64,000 nt of DNA from Bog-159 sp963707465 (GTDB taxonomy: Bacteria > Acidobacteriota > Terriglobia > Bryobacterales > Bryobacteraceae). The stretch's first letter is position 1. Every line of letters starts with the position of its first letter. The position numbers and the translations under genes were made by a program. The stretch covers positions 496,001-560,000 of the forward strand of contig CAVPQK010000013.1 of the NCBI GenBank assembly GCA_963707465.1, given 5' to 3'. Positions 52,217 through 61,950 of this stretch are shown here, piece by piece. The notes under the pieces are model-generated. The model worked only from the letters and a program-made list of their open reading frames with translations. It had not been told where the DNA came from and did not search any database.

Positions 52217-54811
52217 ATGAAACGACTGCCCGCCGTGGTTCTGTTCGCAGGCTGCTGCTACGCCGCCTCTCCCGATCGGGACGCGCTCATCGTCATACCC
52301 CACACTCACTGGGAAGGCGCGGTTTTCAAGACCCGCGAAGAGTACCTCGAAATCGGCCTGCCCCACATTCTGGAAGCGCTCAATCTCATGAAGCGCTATC
52401 CCGAATACCGCTTCGTCCTCGACCAGATGTGCTACATCAAGCCTTTCCTCGACCGCTATCCGACCGAAGTTGAAACGTTCCGCGAAATGCTGGCGCGCGG
52501 CCAACTTGAGATTGCCGGTGGTACGGTCACCATGCACGACAACAACGTTCCCTCCGGAGAATCCATCGCGCGGCAGTATCTGATCGGCAAGTGGTTCTTC
52601 CGCGACCGCCTGGGCTACGACGTCAAGACCGGCTGGGGCCTGGATACGTTCGGCCACAACGCCCAAATGCCGCAGATCCTGAAACTGGCCGGCATGGAAT
52701 CCTACTGGTTCCAGCGCGGCGTCCCGACCGCGAATACGCCGGCTGAGTTTTTGTGGCAAGGTATCGACGGCACACGCATGCCCGCGTTCTGGCTGCCCAT
52801 CGGGTATGGCGGCTTGTACGATACCCCGCGGGATCTGGCCGGTTTCGAGCAAATGGTGCGCTCCCGTTTCGATGCCCTGGCGCCTTTTGCGCGCGGATAC
52901 GGCCGCGTGCTGCTGGCTGGCGCCGATGTCTCGGAACCGGAGCCCCACTTGCCTGCCCTGATCGCGCAACTGGAGCGGTCGGGTTCGTTGCCGATCAGCA
53001 TACGCTTCGGGCTGCCATCAGACTATGCCGCGCTCATCGCCCAGCATCGGCCCGAACGCGAGGTCGTCGCGGGCGATATGAACCCGATATTCCAGGGAGT
53101 CTACAGCACGCGCATCGAAGTGAAGCAGTGGATGCGCGAATTAGAGCGCACCCTCACTTCGGCCGAGAAGGCCAGCGTGCTCGCAGGCCGACTGGCGGAC
53201 CCGGACCGCGAGGCTACCGAACAAGCCTGGGAACCGGTGCTGTTCAATCAGGCGCACGATCTCAGTTCGGGCGTGATGATGGACAAGGTGTATGACGACG
53301 CCATCAGCACCTATGGCGGCGCCAAACGGCGCGGCGACGAGATCCTTAACGCCCGGCTGGACGAAGTCGCCAGCACCATGAATACCGAGGGCTCCGGAGT
53401 GCCCTTGGTGGTCTTCAATCTGCTCGGTTGGGAGCGCAGCGATCTGGCCGAAGCGGAAGTGGGCTTCAGCGCGCCGGATGTGCGCTCCTTCGCGCTCCTC
53501 AACGCAGCGGGCCAGCCCGTTCCTTATCAAATCGAAGACAGCCGGCGCGGCGGCGATGGCGGCATCCTGTTTGCCAGGATCGCGTTCATTGCGCGCGATG
53601 TTCCGGCGATGGGATACGCCGTGTATCGGGCCGTGCCCAATGCTCCAGCGGCCGCGGCGGAGTCCACCACCCTGGCGGCCTCGGGCGGATCGTCGCGGGA
53701 CGATACCGGTTCCATCGAAAACGAATTCTATCGCGCCACCTTCGATCTGTGGACCGGCGCCATGACCGGCTTGACGTTGAAGCCCGAAGGCTGGCAAGTG
53801 TTGAAGGCGCCGGGCGACGTGGTCACGCAAGAGCAAGATGGCGGCGACTTCTGGGAATTGTACGGCACGCTGAACGGTGCGCGCTTCACCGCGATGACCC
53901 GGAAAGATGCCGGGCCGCAGGCGGGGCTGGCCAGGTTCAGCACGGATAATGTCGGAGGCAGCGGCCGGGCGGGCGGCGGGCCGGTGTTCGTCCAGTTCAG
54001 TATCTCGCACCCCTTCGGCAAGAATCAGTTCTCCACCCGCGTGCGCATGTATCCCGGCATCCGGCGCATCGACATCCACACGCAGGTGTTGAATCAGGAC
54101 CAGTTTGTGCGCTACCGCGTCCTGTTCCCGACTTCGCTGCACGATGGGCGCAATGTGCACGAGATTGCCTTCGGCAGCATCGAGCGCCCGCCGGACCAGG
54201 AGTTTCCGGCGCAGAACTGGGTCGACTACAGCGCCGGGGGCCGTGGGTTGGCGCTGCTCAATCGCGGCCTGCCGGGCAACAATACCGCGAACGGAACGTT
54301 GCTGCTTTCCCTGATGCGGTCAACGCGCCTTATATCCTACGGCGCGGGCGGCGGCTTCGAGCCAGGCACCTCCTCCGATTCGGCGCTGGAGCTTGGCAAA
54401 TGGATGGATTTCGACTACGCCCTGGTGCCGCATTCGGGCGCCTGGCAGGACGCCCAGGTCTACCGCGCCGGGCTGGAGTTCAACAACCCTTTGATCGTGC
54501 GAAAGACCGGCGCACACGCCGGAAAAATGCCGCGCGCCTGGAGCTTCGTGGAGGTATCAAACCCGCAGGTGGTGCTTTCGGCGATGAAGCCCAGCCGGAG
54601 TGGCGAGGTGGCCGTGCGCGTATACGAAGCCGCCGGACAGCCGGCCGCGGGCGTGCGCATCCATTTCGCGCGAGCCGTGACGGCGGCGCGGGCGGCCAAC
54701 CTGATCGAAGACCCGGGTGAACCCTTGCCGGTGCGGGATAACGGAGTATCCTTCGACCTTCGGCCCTACGAGATCAAAACGTTCCGCGTCCGGATCGACC
54801 CGGATCATTAG
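52217..54811 (+). CDS. Glycoside hydrolase family 38 alpha-mannosidase
   Basis: An 864-aa exported protein (signal MKRLPAVVLFAGCCYAA). The catalytic barrel begins with VIPHTHWEGAVFKTREEYLE (zinc ligands at His29/His31) and has FVLDQMCYIKPFLDRYP, EIAGGTVTMHDNNVPSGESI and the nucleophile strand TGWGLDTFGHNAQMPQIL (Asp143). The middle and C-terminal beta domains include FNLLGWERSDLAEAEV and VDYSAGGRGLALLNRGLPGN. It should cleave alpha-mannosides from glycans in the periplasm or outside the cell. ATG 52217 is fixed by the signal peptide. No lyase or transporter genes adjoin. Confidence 0.9.
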   Translation: MKRLPAVVLFAGCCYAASPDRDALIVIPHTHWEGAVFKTREEYLEIGLPHILEALNLMKRYPEYRFVLDQMCYIKPFLDRYPTEVETFREMLARGQLEIAGGTVTMHDNNVPSGESIARQYLIGKWFFRDRLGYDVKTGWGLDTFGHNAQMPQILKLAGMESYWFQRGVPTANTPAEFLWQGIDGTRMPAFWLPIGYGGLYDTPRDLAGFEQMVRSRFDALAPFARGYGRVLLAGADVSEPEPHLPALIAQLERSGSLPISIRFGLPSDYAALIAQHRPEREVVAGDMNPIFQGVYSTRIEVKQWMRELERTLTSAEKASVLAGRLADPDREATEQAWEPVLFNQAHDLSSGVMMDKVYDDAISTYGGAKRRGDEILNARLDEVASTMNTEGSGVPLVVFNLLGWERSDLAEAEVGFSAPDVRSFALLNAAGQPVPYQIEDSRRGGDGGILFARIAFIARDVPAMGYAVYRAVPNAPAAAAESTTLAASGGSSRDDTGSIENEFYRATFDLWTGAMTGLTLKPEGWQVLKAPGDVVTQEQDGGDFWELYGTLNGARFTAMTRKDAGPQAGLARFSTDNVGGSGRAGGGPVFVQFSISHPFGKNQFSTRVRMYPGIRRIDIHTQVLNQDQFVRYRVLFPTSLHDGRNVHEIAFGSIERPPDQEFPAQNWVDYSAGGRGLALLNRGLPGNNTANGTLLLSLMRSTRLISYGAGGGFEPGTSSDSALELGKWMDFDYALVPHSGAWQDAQVYRAGLEFNNPLIVRKTGAHAGKMPRAWSFVEVSNPQVVLSAMKPSRSGEVAVRVYEAAGQPAAGVRIHFARAVTAARAANLIEDPGEPLPVRDNGVSFDLRPYEIKTFRVRIDPDH

Positions 54812-55425
54812 TGGGCTCTGACGGTAAACGTGCAGTGACGCAGCATCACTTCCTGCTCGCCCCTTGAAAACAGTCGCCAGCCGACGCCGAATCCCTCCGG
54901 CTCTGGGATAGCCCGTGCTACTCTTATCTCGGGCAGAGACTCACCGGCAAACAGACCGGGTGCAACGATTTGCAACGCGATGCAGCATGCTCCCGATTTC
55001 TCTGGCGCCGACTCCTACGCTTGCGCCTCCTTCGTTTTGGCCTTGCATGGCCGCCGTGGCGTGCGTTACGAAGCGAACCCAAATTGCACAATTGTGCCCT
55101 CAGCTTTCAGCCATCAGGCCTCCGCGCCGAGACCGGCGTCCTATCGGCGTTCATCGGCGTTAATCGGCGGCCCATCTCGTTTTTCCCGAATGACCGAACC
55201 GGGAATCGTCGCGCCCTCATATGGTGCAACGTTTTGCAACGCGATGCTCCGAATTCTCTGGCGCCCGGGCAGACGCTGCTCAATGCAACGCAATGCAACG
55301 CCACCGCGAAGCAACGTAACCATAGTATCGGCCGCCGCGGCAGGCAAGGGTGACAAAGCGAACCCAAATTGCGTCCCATCGGCGTCTATCGCTGTTCATC
55401 TGCGGCCCTGTCCTATCATAAAGAT
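54812..55425. repeat. Gene-free spacer with a duplicated, diverged repeat unit
   Basis: No gene is supported here. A unit of about 270 bases occurs twice. TGCAACG.TTTGCAACGCGA begins at 54961 and 55225, each followed by CTCTGGCGCC. AAGCGAACCCAAATTGC lies at 55071 and 55356, each followed by ATCGGCGT-type sequence. The AAGCGAACCCAA motif also appears on the minus strand in the 44529-45205 array, so the two spacers share one repeat family. Short ATCGGCGTTCATCGGCGTTA runs occur near 55143. Confidence 0.6.
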
Positions 55426-56490
55426 ATGCCCGACTTACTCGATCCCCTGACCATTCGCGGCATCACCTTTCGCAACCGGATCGCCGTCTCGCCCATGTGC
55501 GAGTATTCGAGCGATGACGGCTTCGCCAACGACTGGCACCTGGTGCATCTCGGCAGCCGCGCGGTAGGCGGCGCGGGCCTGGTGATGACCGAAGCCGCCG
55601 CTGTCGATCCGCGGGGACGCATCTCGGCTGCCGATCTCGGCATCTGGAAGGACGCCCACGTCGAAATGCTGGCGCGCATCGCGCAGTTCGTCCGCGGGCA
55701 GGGCGCGGTGCCGGGCATCCAGCTTGCGCATGCCGGGCGCAAGGCCAGCACGCAGGTTCCGTGGGAAGGCAACGCCGTGGTTCCGGAATCGGCGGGTGGA
55801 TGGCAGGCCGTCGCGCCCAGCCCCCTCGCGTTTCGTGCGGCGGACCCGGCACCGGCGGAGTTGACCGAAGCCGGGATCCGCGCGATAGTAGAAGCCTTCG
55901 CGGCGGCCGCGCGCCGGGCCTTCGCCGCCGGATTCCAGCTTGTCGAAATCCACGGCGCGCACGGCTACCTGATCAATGAGTTCCTCTCGCCTCTCTCCAA
56001 CCATCGCGCCGACGAATATGGCGGCTCGTTCGACGGCCGCATCCGGTTTGCGCTGGAAGTGGCCGCCGCGGTGCGGGGCGCATGGCCCGATTCCCTGCCC
56101 CTTTTCATGCGAATCTCGGCCGTCGATTGGGTGGAGGCCGGCTGGCAGCTCGACGATTCCGTAGAGTTGGCGCGGCGCCTCCGCCCGCTCGGCGTCGACT
56201 TGATCGATTGCTCGTCGGGCGGAATTTCGCCGCACGCCAAAATCCAAATTGGGCCGGCGTACCAGACCCCTTTCGCGGAGCGCATCCGGCGTGAGTCCGG
56301 CATCCTCACGGGCGCGGTCGGTATGATCACCGAACCGCACCAGGCCGATGCCATCGTGCGCACCGGGCAGGCTGACATGGTGCTGTTGGCCCGCGAGCTT
56401 CTGCGCGATCCGTATTGGCCCTTGCACGCCGCCAAGGCGCTCGGCGCGGCCGCCGCAATCCCCAGGCAATACGCCCGCGCGTTCCTATAA
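55426..56490 (+). CDS. Old Yellow Enzyme family NADH:flavin oxidoreductase (YqjM-like)
   Basis: A 354-aa FMN enzyme from ATG 55426; in-frame upstream codons lie in repeat sequence. Family marks are LTIRGITFRNRIAVSPMCEY (with the redox-tuning Cys of the YqjM class), IQLAHAGRKAS, EIHGAHGYLINEFLSPLSNH then ADEYGGSFDGRIRF (substrate His pair and FMN phosphate binding), RISAVDWVEAGW and VGMITEPHQADAI. It reduces activated C=C bonds of enones with NAD(P)H in the cytoplasm; the natural substrate is unknown. The sigma factor gene starts 55 bases downstream. Confidence 0.92.
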   Translation: MPDLLDPLTIRGITFRNRIAVSPMCEYSSDDGFANDWHLVHLGSRAVGGAGLVMTEAAAVDPRGRISAADLGIWKDAHVEMLARIAQFVRGQGAVPGIQLAHAGRKASTQVPWEGNAVVPESAGGWQAVAPSPLAFRAADPAPAELTEAGIRAIVEAFAAAARRAFAAGFQLVEIHGAHGYLINEFLSPLSNHRADEYGGSFDGRIRFALEVAAAVRGAWPDSLPLFMRISAVDWVEAGWQLDDSVELARRLRPLGVDLIDCSSGGISPHAKIQIGPAYQTPFAERIRRESGILTGAVGMITEPHQADAIVRTGQADMVLLARELLRDPYWPLHAAKALGAAAAIPRQYARAFL

Positions 56491-56545
56491 GCGTGAGAGT
56501 GACGGCTGGTGTCATGTTGTATACTCCATATACGGGGGATCGGGC

Positions 56546-57139
56546 ATGCAGCCTTCACGTGAACCGTCTTCTGCGTCCGTCACTCAACTTCTGATCGAAT
56601 GGAAGAACGGAAACCAGGCGGCTTGCGATCTGCTGGTGCCGTTGGTTTATCGCGAACTGCGTCGTTTGGCCGATCATTACCTGCGCGACGAACGCGCCGC
56701 CCTCACCATTCAGCCCACCGCCCTGGTGCATGAAGCCTATCTGCGGTTGGTCGGGCAGAACCTGCCCGACTGGCAAAGCCGGTCGCATTTCTTCGGTGTG
56801 GCCGCCCGGCTGATGCGCCAGATTCTGGTGGACCACGCCCGTCACCGCGGCAGCGTCAAAAGAGGCTCCGGTGCGGCCAACGTCTCCATCGAAGACGCCG
56901 TCAGCTTCTCGCCCGAGCGCAGCCGCGATATTGAGAATCTGGATGACGCATTGACTGCCTTAGCGGCGTTCGACCCGCGAAAGGCCGAGATCGTGGCATT
57001 GCGCTATTTTGGCGGTTTCGGCATGGAGGAGATCGGTCAGTCGTTAGGCATATCGGCCGCGACGGTCTGCCGCGAGCAGCGCATGGCGGAAGCCTGGCTG
57101 CATCGCGAAATGACGCGCGGCGCGGGCCAGGGGAGCTAG
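56546..57139 (+). CDS. ECF-like RNA polymerase sigma factor (acidobacterial type)
   Basis: A 197-aa sigma factor from ATG 56546 with GGGGGATCGGG upstream. Region 2 is LLIEWKNGNQAACDLLVPLV then YRELRRLADHYLRDERAALT and QPTALVHEAYLRLVGQN. FFGVAARLMRQILVDHARHR follows. Region 4 is FDPRKAEIVALRYFGGFGME then EIGQSLGISAATVCREQRMA. These blocks are those of the family often placed before Ser/Thr kinase genes in acidobacteria and planctomycetes. The kinase gene starts three bases after the stop, so the pair forms one operon and probably one signalling path. No anti-sigma factor is seen. Confidence 0.9.
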   Translation: MQPSREPSSASVTQLLIEWKNGNQAACDLLVPLVYRELRRLADHYLRDERAALTIQPTALVHEAYLRLVGQNLPDWQSRSHFFGVAARLMRQILVDHARHRGSVKRGSGAANVSIEDAVSFSPERSRDIENLDDALTALAAFDPRKAEIVALRYFGGFGMEEIGQSLGISAATVCREQRMAEAWLHREMTRGAGQGS

Positions 57140-57142
57140 GCC

Positions 57143-60025
57143 GTGGCGCCGAGCCCGCAACGCTGGGGACGCGTTGAGGAAATTTTCCATCTGGCGCTCG
57201 AACAGCCGCCGGAGAGCCGCGACCAGTGGCTCGCTCAAAGCTGCGCCGGCGACGCTGCCTTGCGTTCCGAGGTCGCGTCTTTATTGGAGAGCGATGGTGT
57301 CGCGCGGCAGGGCTTCGTGGGCGCCAAGGTGCAAAGCGCCTTCGTGGATTTGATGGCGGACGAAGCCCCGAAGTCCGCCATGGAGGGTCGCCGGATCGGT
57401 TCGTGGCGCCTGGTTCGGGAGATTGGCCGCGGCGGCATGGGCGCCGTTTACCTCGCCGCGCGGGCGGACCAGCAGTATGAATCCAGCGTGGCCATTAAGC
57501 TGGTGCGGCCGGGTTTCGACACCGATTTCATGCTGCACCGCTTCCGCCGCGAGCGCCAGATCCTGGCGCGACTGGAACATCCCAATATCACGCGGCTGCT
57601 CGATGGAGGCGCCACCGAGGAAGGCATTCCTTACCTGGTGATGGAGTACATCGAAGGCGCCTGGATCACCCGCTACGCCGCCGAGCACCGGCTGAGCGTC
57701 GACGATCGTATCCGCCTGTGCCTCCCGGTTTGCGCAGCCGTCGAGTACGCGCACCGGAATTTCATTGTGCATCGCGATCTGAAGCCGGCCAATATCCTGA
57801 TCGACCGCAGCGGCGCGCCCAAATTGCTGGATTTTGGAATTTCGAAATTGCTGCAGACCGATCCGGATGAGCCCACCAACACGCAGGGCGTCGGCATGCT
57901 CACGCCGGAATACGCCAGCCCGGAGCAGATTCTCGGCGAGCCCGTGACCATCGCCTCCGATGTTTATTCCCTGGGCGCCGTGATCTACGAATTGCTCGCC
58001 GGGGTGCGCGCGCACCAGGTGGAGCGGGGTCTCGACCTGCAGCGGGCCATCTGCGAAGCGCCGGTGACGCCGCCCAGCAAAGCGGCTGCGGATCGCGCCA
58101 CGGCCCGGCGGCTGCGGGGCGATTTGGACAACATTCTGCTGCGCGCCATGCAGATAGAACCTGGCCGCCGGTACGCCTCTGTCGAGCACTTCTCCGCAGA
58201 CTTGCGGCGATACCTGGAACACCGTCCGGTGGTGGCGCGGCCCGATTCGCCCGGATACCGCGCATTCAAGTTCATCCGCAGAAATCGCGTGGTGGTGTCG
58301 GTGGCCACATTGGCCGCTATTGGCGTCCTGGCCGGCGCGGCGGTCGCCTGGCGCGAGGCCCGCATCGCCAATGCACGGTTCCAGGACGTGCGCAAACTGG
58401 CCACCACCTTCGTCATCGATGTCGAGGGGGCCGCCCAAAACCTTCCCGGATCGCTGCCCGTCCGTCAATTGATCGTGCGCACTGGCCTTGAGTATCTAAA
58501 CAACCTGGCGCGCAGTTCCGCCGGCGATTGGGATCTCAAACACGAGCTGGCGAATGCCTATGTGCGGATCGGCCGCGTGCAAGGCGGAGGCACTACATCC
58601 AATTTGGGCGACACGCCGGGAGCCATGGCAAGCTTTATGAGCGCCGGCAAGATGCTGGATGACGTCCTGCGGCACACGCCTTCCGACCGCGAAGCGATCC
58701 TGGATCGCACGACCGTTTACCACGAGTTGGCTGGACTGCTCATGGAGTCGCCGCTGCCCATGGCAGCTGACCCGGACGAAGCCGGATTGCGGCTGGCGGA
58801 GTCCCTTCTGAAGACCAATCCGCGGGACCTCGAGGCTGCGCAATCCGCGGGCGAATTCCACACCGACCTGGCGATATTCAATTCCAGGCGCGGCAACCTC
58901 GATGCCGCTCTGTCGGAGGTTAACGCGGCCGTGCCGCTGTTGGAACTCTACGTCCGCGCCAAGCCGGACATTCGGGCGGCCCAACAGGCATTGGCGGCAG
59001 CGTACAGCCAATCGGGAGCCATAGTCGTCAAACTGGGCCACCCGAAGGAGGCTTTGCCGAGTCTCCGCCGTTCCGTCGTCATATTGGATGCGATGTTGCT
59101 AAAGTCTCCTGATGACGTTCTGGGTCGGAGCACCTTGATGCACGCGTATTCCATGCTCGCCGACGCCCTGGGTAGCCCGGAGCACCCGAACGCGGGCGAT
59201 GCGCCGGGGGCTTTCGAAGCTGGCCGCAAATCCGTCGAACAGGCTAAGTATCTTTACGAAGCCGATCCGGCCGACGTTCGGGCCATCGGCGACTATGGCG
59301 TGGCTGTGTTAAAGCTAGGTTTAGTGACGCCGCCACGCGGCGAAACACAGCGGCGGAATTTCGAGCTCTCCGAGCAGTTGCTGAGCCGGGCCCTGGCGAT
59401 TGACCCGCACGGCCGGAGTCTCGCCCGCTATAAGATCTATGCGGAATCTTTACTGGCCGCGCTCTGCCTGGCGAAAGGCGAACACGCGGCCGCCATCCGT
59501 TATTATTCAATGGCCATCGCCACCGGCGAAAAATACCTGGGCCCCAACCCGAGCGATCCCCCCACAATGAAGGAATTCGTCGTTGCAGTGCGCGGCCTGG
59601 CTGAGGAACAGGCGCGGAGCGGCGCGCGCACTGCCGCTCTGGCCACGCTGGAAGGGGCGCTGCGCCTGGCGAAAACTCTGGACTCGTCAGCGCCACCCAC
59701 CGCCCTCCTGCCCCGCGCTAACGTTGCGCGCGCGTGGCAGGCGGCCGGTTCTGTGTATGCCATCCTGAGCGGCCGGGATCATGGAGACATGGCCATTCAG
59801 GATCGCCAGGCCGCGCGCGCATGGTATCGGCGCGCGCTCGATCAATGGCGCGCGATCGAGTCCCAAAAAGGATTCGAGAACTATCGCCGCGAAATGGACG
59901 CCGCCGTGGCGCAGGCCCGTGACCTGCGATCGGTGGCGGCGGCGTGCTCTATGGCTCGACCGCGTATGGTGGCATCGAGGTGGTCCCGGAATGCTTCTCA
60001 GGTTGCGGGACGGTCTATTCGTTGA
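57143..60025 (+). CDS. Membrane-anchored Ser/Thr protein kinase with TPR-like C-terminus
   Basis: A 960-aa Hanks-type kinase from GTG 57143. A short N-terminal helical region (to about 75) precedes the kinase domain: IGRGGMGAVYLAA, Lys119 in VAIKLV, HRDLKPANILI (Asp212), LDFGISKLL (Asp230) and TPEYASPEQI. One membrane helix lies at about 383-403 (VVVSVATLAAIGVLAGAAVA). A long helical, TPR-like domain follows (about 410-920; for example LSRALAIDPHGRSLARYKIY). It is expressed with the ECF-like sigma factor. The family-like part ends near VAQARDL (about 930). The last 30 or so residues come from a GloVer-type gene fragment read out of its own frame, so the 3' end is rearranged. Confidence 0.87.
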   Translation: MAPSPQRWGRVEEIFHLALEQPPESRDQWLAQSCAGDAALRSEVASLLESDGVARQGFVGAKVQSAFVDLMADEAPKSAMEGRRIGSWRLVREIGRGGMGAVYLAARADQQYESSVAIKLVRPGFDTDFMLHRFRRERQILARLEHPNITRLLDGGATEEGIPYLVMEYIEGAWITRYAAEHRLSVDDRIRLCLPVCAAVEYAHRNFIVHRDLKPANILIDRSGAPKLLDFGISKLLQTDPDEPTNTQGVGMLTPEYASPEQILGEPVTIASDVYSLGAVIYELLAGVRAHQVERGLDLQRAICEAPVTPPSKAAADRATARRLRGDLDNILLRAMQIEPGRRYASVEHFSADLRRYLEHRPVVARPDSPGYRAFKFIRRNRVVVSVATLAAIGVLAGAAVAWREARIANARFQDVRKLATTFVIDVEGAAQNLPGSLPVRQLIVRTGLEYLNNLARSSAGDWDLKHELANAYVRIGRVQGGGTTSNLGDTPGAMASFMSAGKMLDDVLRHTPSDREAILDRTTVYHELAGLLMESPLPMAADPDEAGLRLAESLLKTNPRDLEAAQSAGEFHTDLAIFNSRRGNLDAALSEVNAAVPLLELYVRAKPDIRAAQQALAAAYSQSGAIVVKLGHPKEALPSLRRSVVILDAMLLKSPDDVLGRSTLMHAYSMLADALGSPEHPNAGDAPGAFEAGRKSVEQAKYLYEADPADVRAIGDYGVAVLKLGLVTPPRGETQRRNFELSEQLLSRALAIDPHGRSLARYKIYAESLLAALCLAKGEHAAAIRYYSMAIATGEKYLGPNPSDPPTMKEFVVAVRGLAEEQARSGARTAALATLEGALRLAKTLDSSAPPTALLPRANVARAWQAAGSVYAILSGRDHGDMAIQDRQAARAWYRRALDQWRAIESQKGFENYRREMDAAVAQARDLRSVAAACSMARPRMVASRWSRNASQVAGRSIR

Positions 60026-60369
60026 CTCCGCCGGAGTCTCCCGGCGTCGCTTGGAGCGAGGAGGTGCTCTATCGCTTCAATGGGGCGAGCGACGGATATG
60101 CCGTGTACGCCGGCGTCGTGATCGGCAGCGGTGGCGTGCTCTATGGCACCACGGCGAACGAAGGCGGCGGGTCCGGAGGCATACCGGGCGGCGCACTGTT
60201 CTCGTTGACCCCGCCGGCATCTGCGGGCGGCGCGTGGAGCGAGAGCGTGCTGCGCACCTTCGCCATCCACGGAATCAATGGGGCGGGACCCGACTCGCTG
60301 ATCCTCAACACGACGCAAGGAGTGCTCTACGGCACCACGGTGGATGGCGGACTCATGGGAGGCGGCACC
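59929..60369 (+). pseudogene. GloVer-type repeat protein fragment (plus strand)
   Basis: In the frame one base off the kinase frame the DNA reads GGGVLYGSTAYGGIEVVPE, GCGTVYSLTPPESPG, GGVLYGTTANEGGGSGGIPG, ALFSLTPPASAGGAWSE and GVLYGTTVDGGLMGGG. These are successive units of the 'choice-of-anchor / GloVer' repeat family of secreted proteins. There is no start, and the homology begins abruptly within the kinase 3' end and stops at about 60369. There the sequence switches to the opposite strand of a similar gene. A relic of recombination. Confidence 0.65.
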
Positions 60370-61209
60370 GCCAGGCCCACCGGATTTTCGCCGTCGCTGC
60401 CGCCATTGAACGCGTACAGCACCGTCTCGGTCCAGTCGCCGCCCGCGGACTGCGGCGGCGCTAACGAAAACACCACGCCGTTGTTTGCGTTCCCGCCATC
60501 CGAGGTCGCGCCATAGAGAATATCGCTCCCGCCGCCAATTAAGGTGCCGGGATACCCGCCGTCGCTGCCGCCGGTGAACGCATAAAGCACGGTCTCGGTC
60601 CAGTCGCCGCCCGGAGTAGCGGGCGGAGTCACTGAAAACACCACGCCATTCGCTCCGCTTCCCCCGTTTGTGGTCACGCCATACAAAGCGTTGCCCGAAA
60701 CCACCAAACCGCTCGGATAGGCCCCATCGTCCTGGCACGTAAAATTGTGGAGCACGGTCAAGCTATAATCGTCGCCCGCGGACGCCGGCGGAGTCAACAC
60801 AAATACCGTGCCGCAGTTGAACGTTCCGCCCTCTTGCGTAAAGCCGAACAGCACGCCATCTTTGCCGGTCACCACGGTCGGGAACGGTTCGAAGCCGTCG
60901 GGCAGGGCTGGGAAGCTGTAGATCGTGGTCTCGGTCCCCGCGCCGCCCGCGGTCGCCGGCGGCGTCATCGCAAATACAGACCCCGCGTTCGCGCTTCCGC
61001 CCGAACTCGTACTGCCATACAGCGCTCCGCCTTCTCCCATCGCCAGACTGTTGGGTTTCAACCCGTCGTTGGGCTGGCCCCTGAAGCTATGGATGATCTG
61101 TAGCTTCCAGTGAGCGGGCTGCGCGGCGGCCGGCGTCTGGAGCGCGGCTGCCAGCGCGAACGCAATGCTCCACGCTGTGCGGCCGGCTTTGGCGCCGTTC
61201 CTTTTCCAT
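60370..61209 (-). pseudogene. GloVer-type repeat protein, broken at both ends (minus strand)
   Basis: On the minus strand a repeat protein reads GGALYGSTSSGGSANAGSVF, VLFGFTQEGGTFNCGTVFVL, NALYGVTTNGGSGANGVVFS and ILYGATSDGGNANNGVVFSL, with TPPA and WTETVLYAF linkers. A signal peptide (RTAWSIAFALAAALQTPAAA) precedes it in the same frame. That frame has no ATG: the ATG at 61207-61209 is one base out, and dropping one G of AGGA just after it would join start and signal. The 3' end stops at the junction with the plus-strand fragment near 60370; the frame then runs into unrelated codons to 60327. Function unknown; secreted in intact relatives. Confidence 0.65.
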
Positions 61210-61611
61210 AGCGGCCGGACACGCTCCGGCAGCCTTCTCTTTGGTTGTTCATTTTCTTCCTCTCGATTTCAGTTTCGACAGCGGTTCTTGCCATCGTTAA
61301 GAAGTGCGCAAAACATACGGCGGATTTTGCACGCGCAGCGAGAATTTCCCAGGCCCGCGCACCCCCAAACCAACGAACTCCGCCAGCCGGATACCCGCGA
61401 AATAGAAAATTTCAATCATACCTATAGAAATGTTGCGCTTGGGACGTTCCGGCGGGCGTTGCACAATGTAAAGTAGAGTTGTGTGCGCCGATCCTCCCGT
61501 TTGCAGATGACCCAGCTGAAAAACTTGTCCCTGCTGACACGTGGATGTGGAAAATGAGGGCCTGCACGTGAGTTTGCACGGTGAGGAAGGCTACATTCCG
61601 GAAGCGTGAAT
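61210..61611. other. Gene-free spacer upstream of glnB
   Basis: About 400 bases between the broken GloVer gene and glnB with no supported gene. It is less GC-rich around 61400-61440. A near-repeat TGCACGTGAG / TGCACGGTGAGG lies at 61563-61585, about 40 bases before the glnB start. No confident promoter or terminator was found. Confidence 0.5.
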
Positions 61612-61950
61612 ATGAAAAAAATCGAGGCCATAATCCAGCCATTCAAGCTGGATGAAGTGAAGGAAGCGCTGGCGGGCATCGGCGTCGATGGCATGACCAT
61701 CAGCGAAGTGCGGGGGCATGGCCGGCAGAAAGGCCATAAAGAGGTCTACCGCGGGCGTGAGTACACCGTGGACCTCTTACCCAAGCTAAAAATCGAGGTC
61801 GTGGTCGCTGATTCGCGCTATGAGGAACTAGTCAAAACCTTGACCACCGCCGCGCGCACCGGCAAGATCGGCGACGGCAAGATATTCGTGTACGACGTGG
61901 CGGAGGCCATTCGGATTCGGAACGACGATCGTGGAGATGCCGCCCTGTAA
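61612..61950 (+). CDS. glnB: Nitrogen regulatory protein PII
   Basis: A 112-aa PII protein from ATG 61612; a GTG six bases upstream is less likely. MKKIEAIIQPFKLDEVKEAL is the family start. The T-loop VRGHGRQKGHKEVYRGREYT places Tyr51, the uridylylation site, in EYTVDLLPKLKIE. TAARTGKIGDGKIFVYDVAE is the ATP and 2-oxoglutarate-binding B/C-loop block. PII senses 2-oxoglutarate, ATP/ADP and, by uridylylation, glutamine, and controls glutamine synthetase and ammonium uptake. The next gene encodes the modifying enzyme GlnD and overlaps it by 14 bases, so the sensor and its modifier are co-expressed. Confidence 0.95.
   Translation: MKKIEAIIQPFKLDEVKEALAGIGVDGMTISEVRGHGRQKGHKEVYRGREYTVDLLPKLKIEVVVADSRYEELVKTLTTAARTGKIGDGKIFVYDVAEAIRIRNDDRGDAAL

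Noticed and set aside
56519..56524. TATACT upstream of the sigma factor gene as a -10 element
   Set aside because: No convincing -35 at the right distance; the same hexamer occurs upstream of the S9 peptidase gene also without a -35, so it was left out as unsupported.
59998..60738. A 246-codon minus-strand frame rich in Arg/Gly near the GloVer fragments
   Set aside because: It is an out-of-frame reading of GloVer repeats, which are recognisable in the neighbouring frame.
61563..61578. A sigma54-like site (TGCACG, then TTGCA) upstream of glnB
   Set aside because: The invariant GG of the -24 element is missing and the spacing is one base too long.
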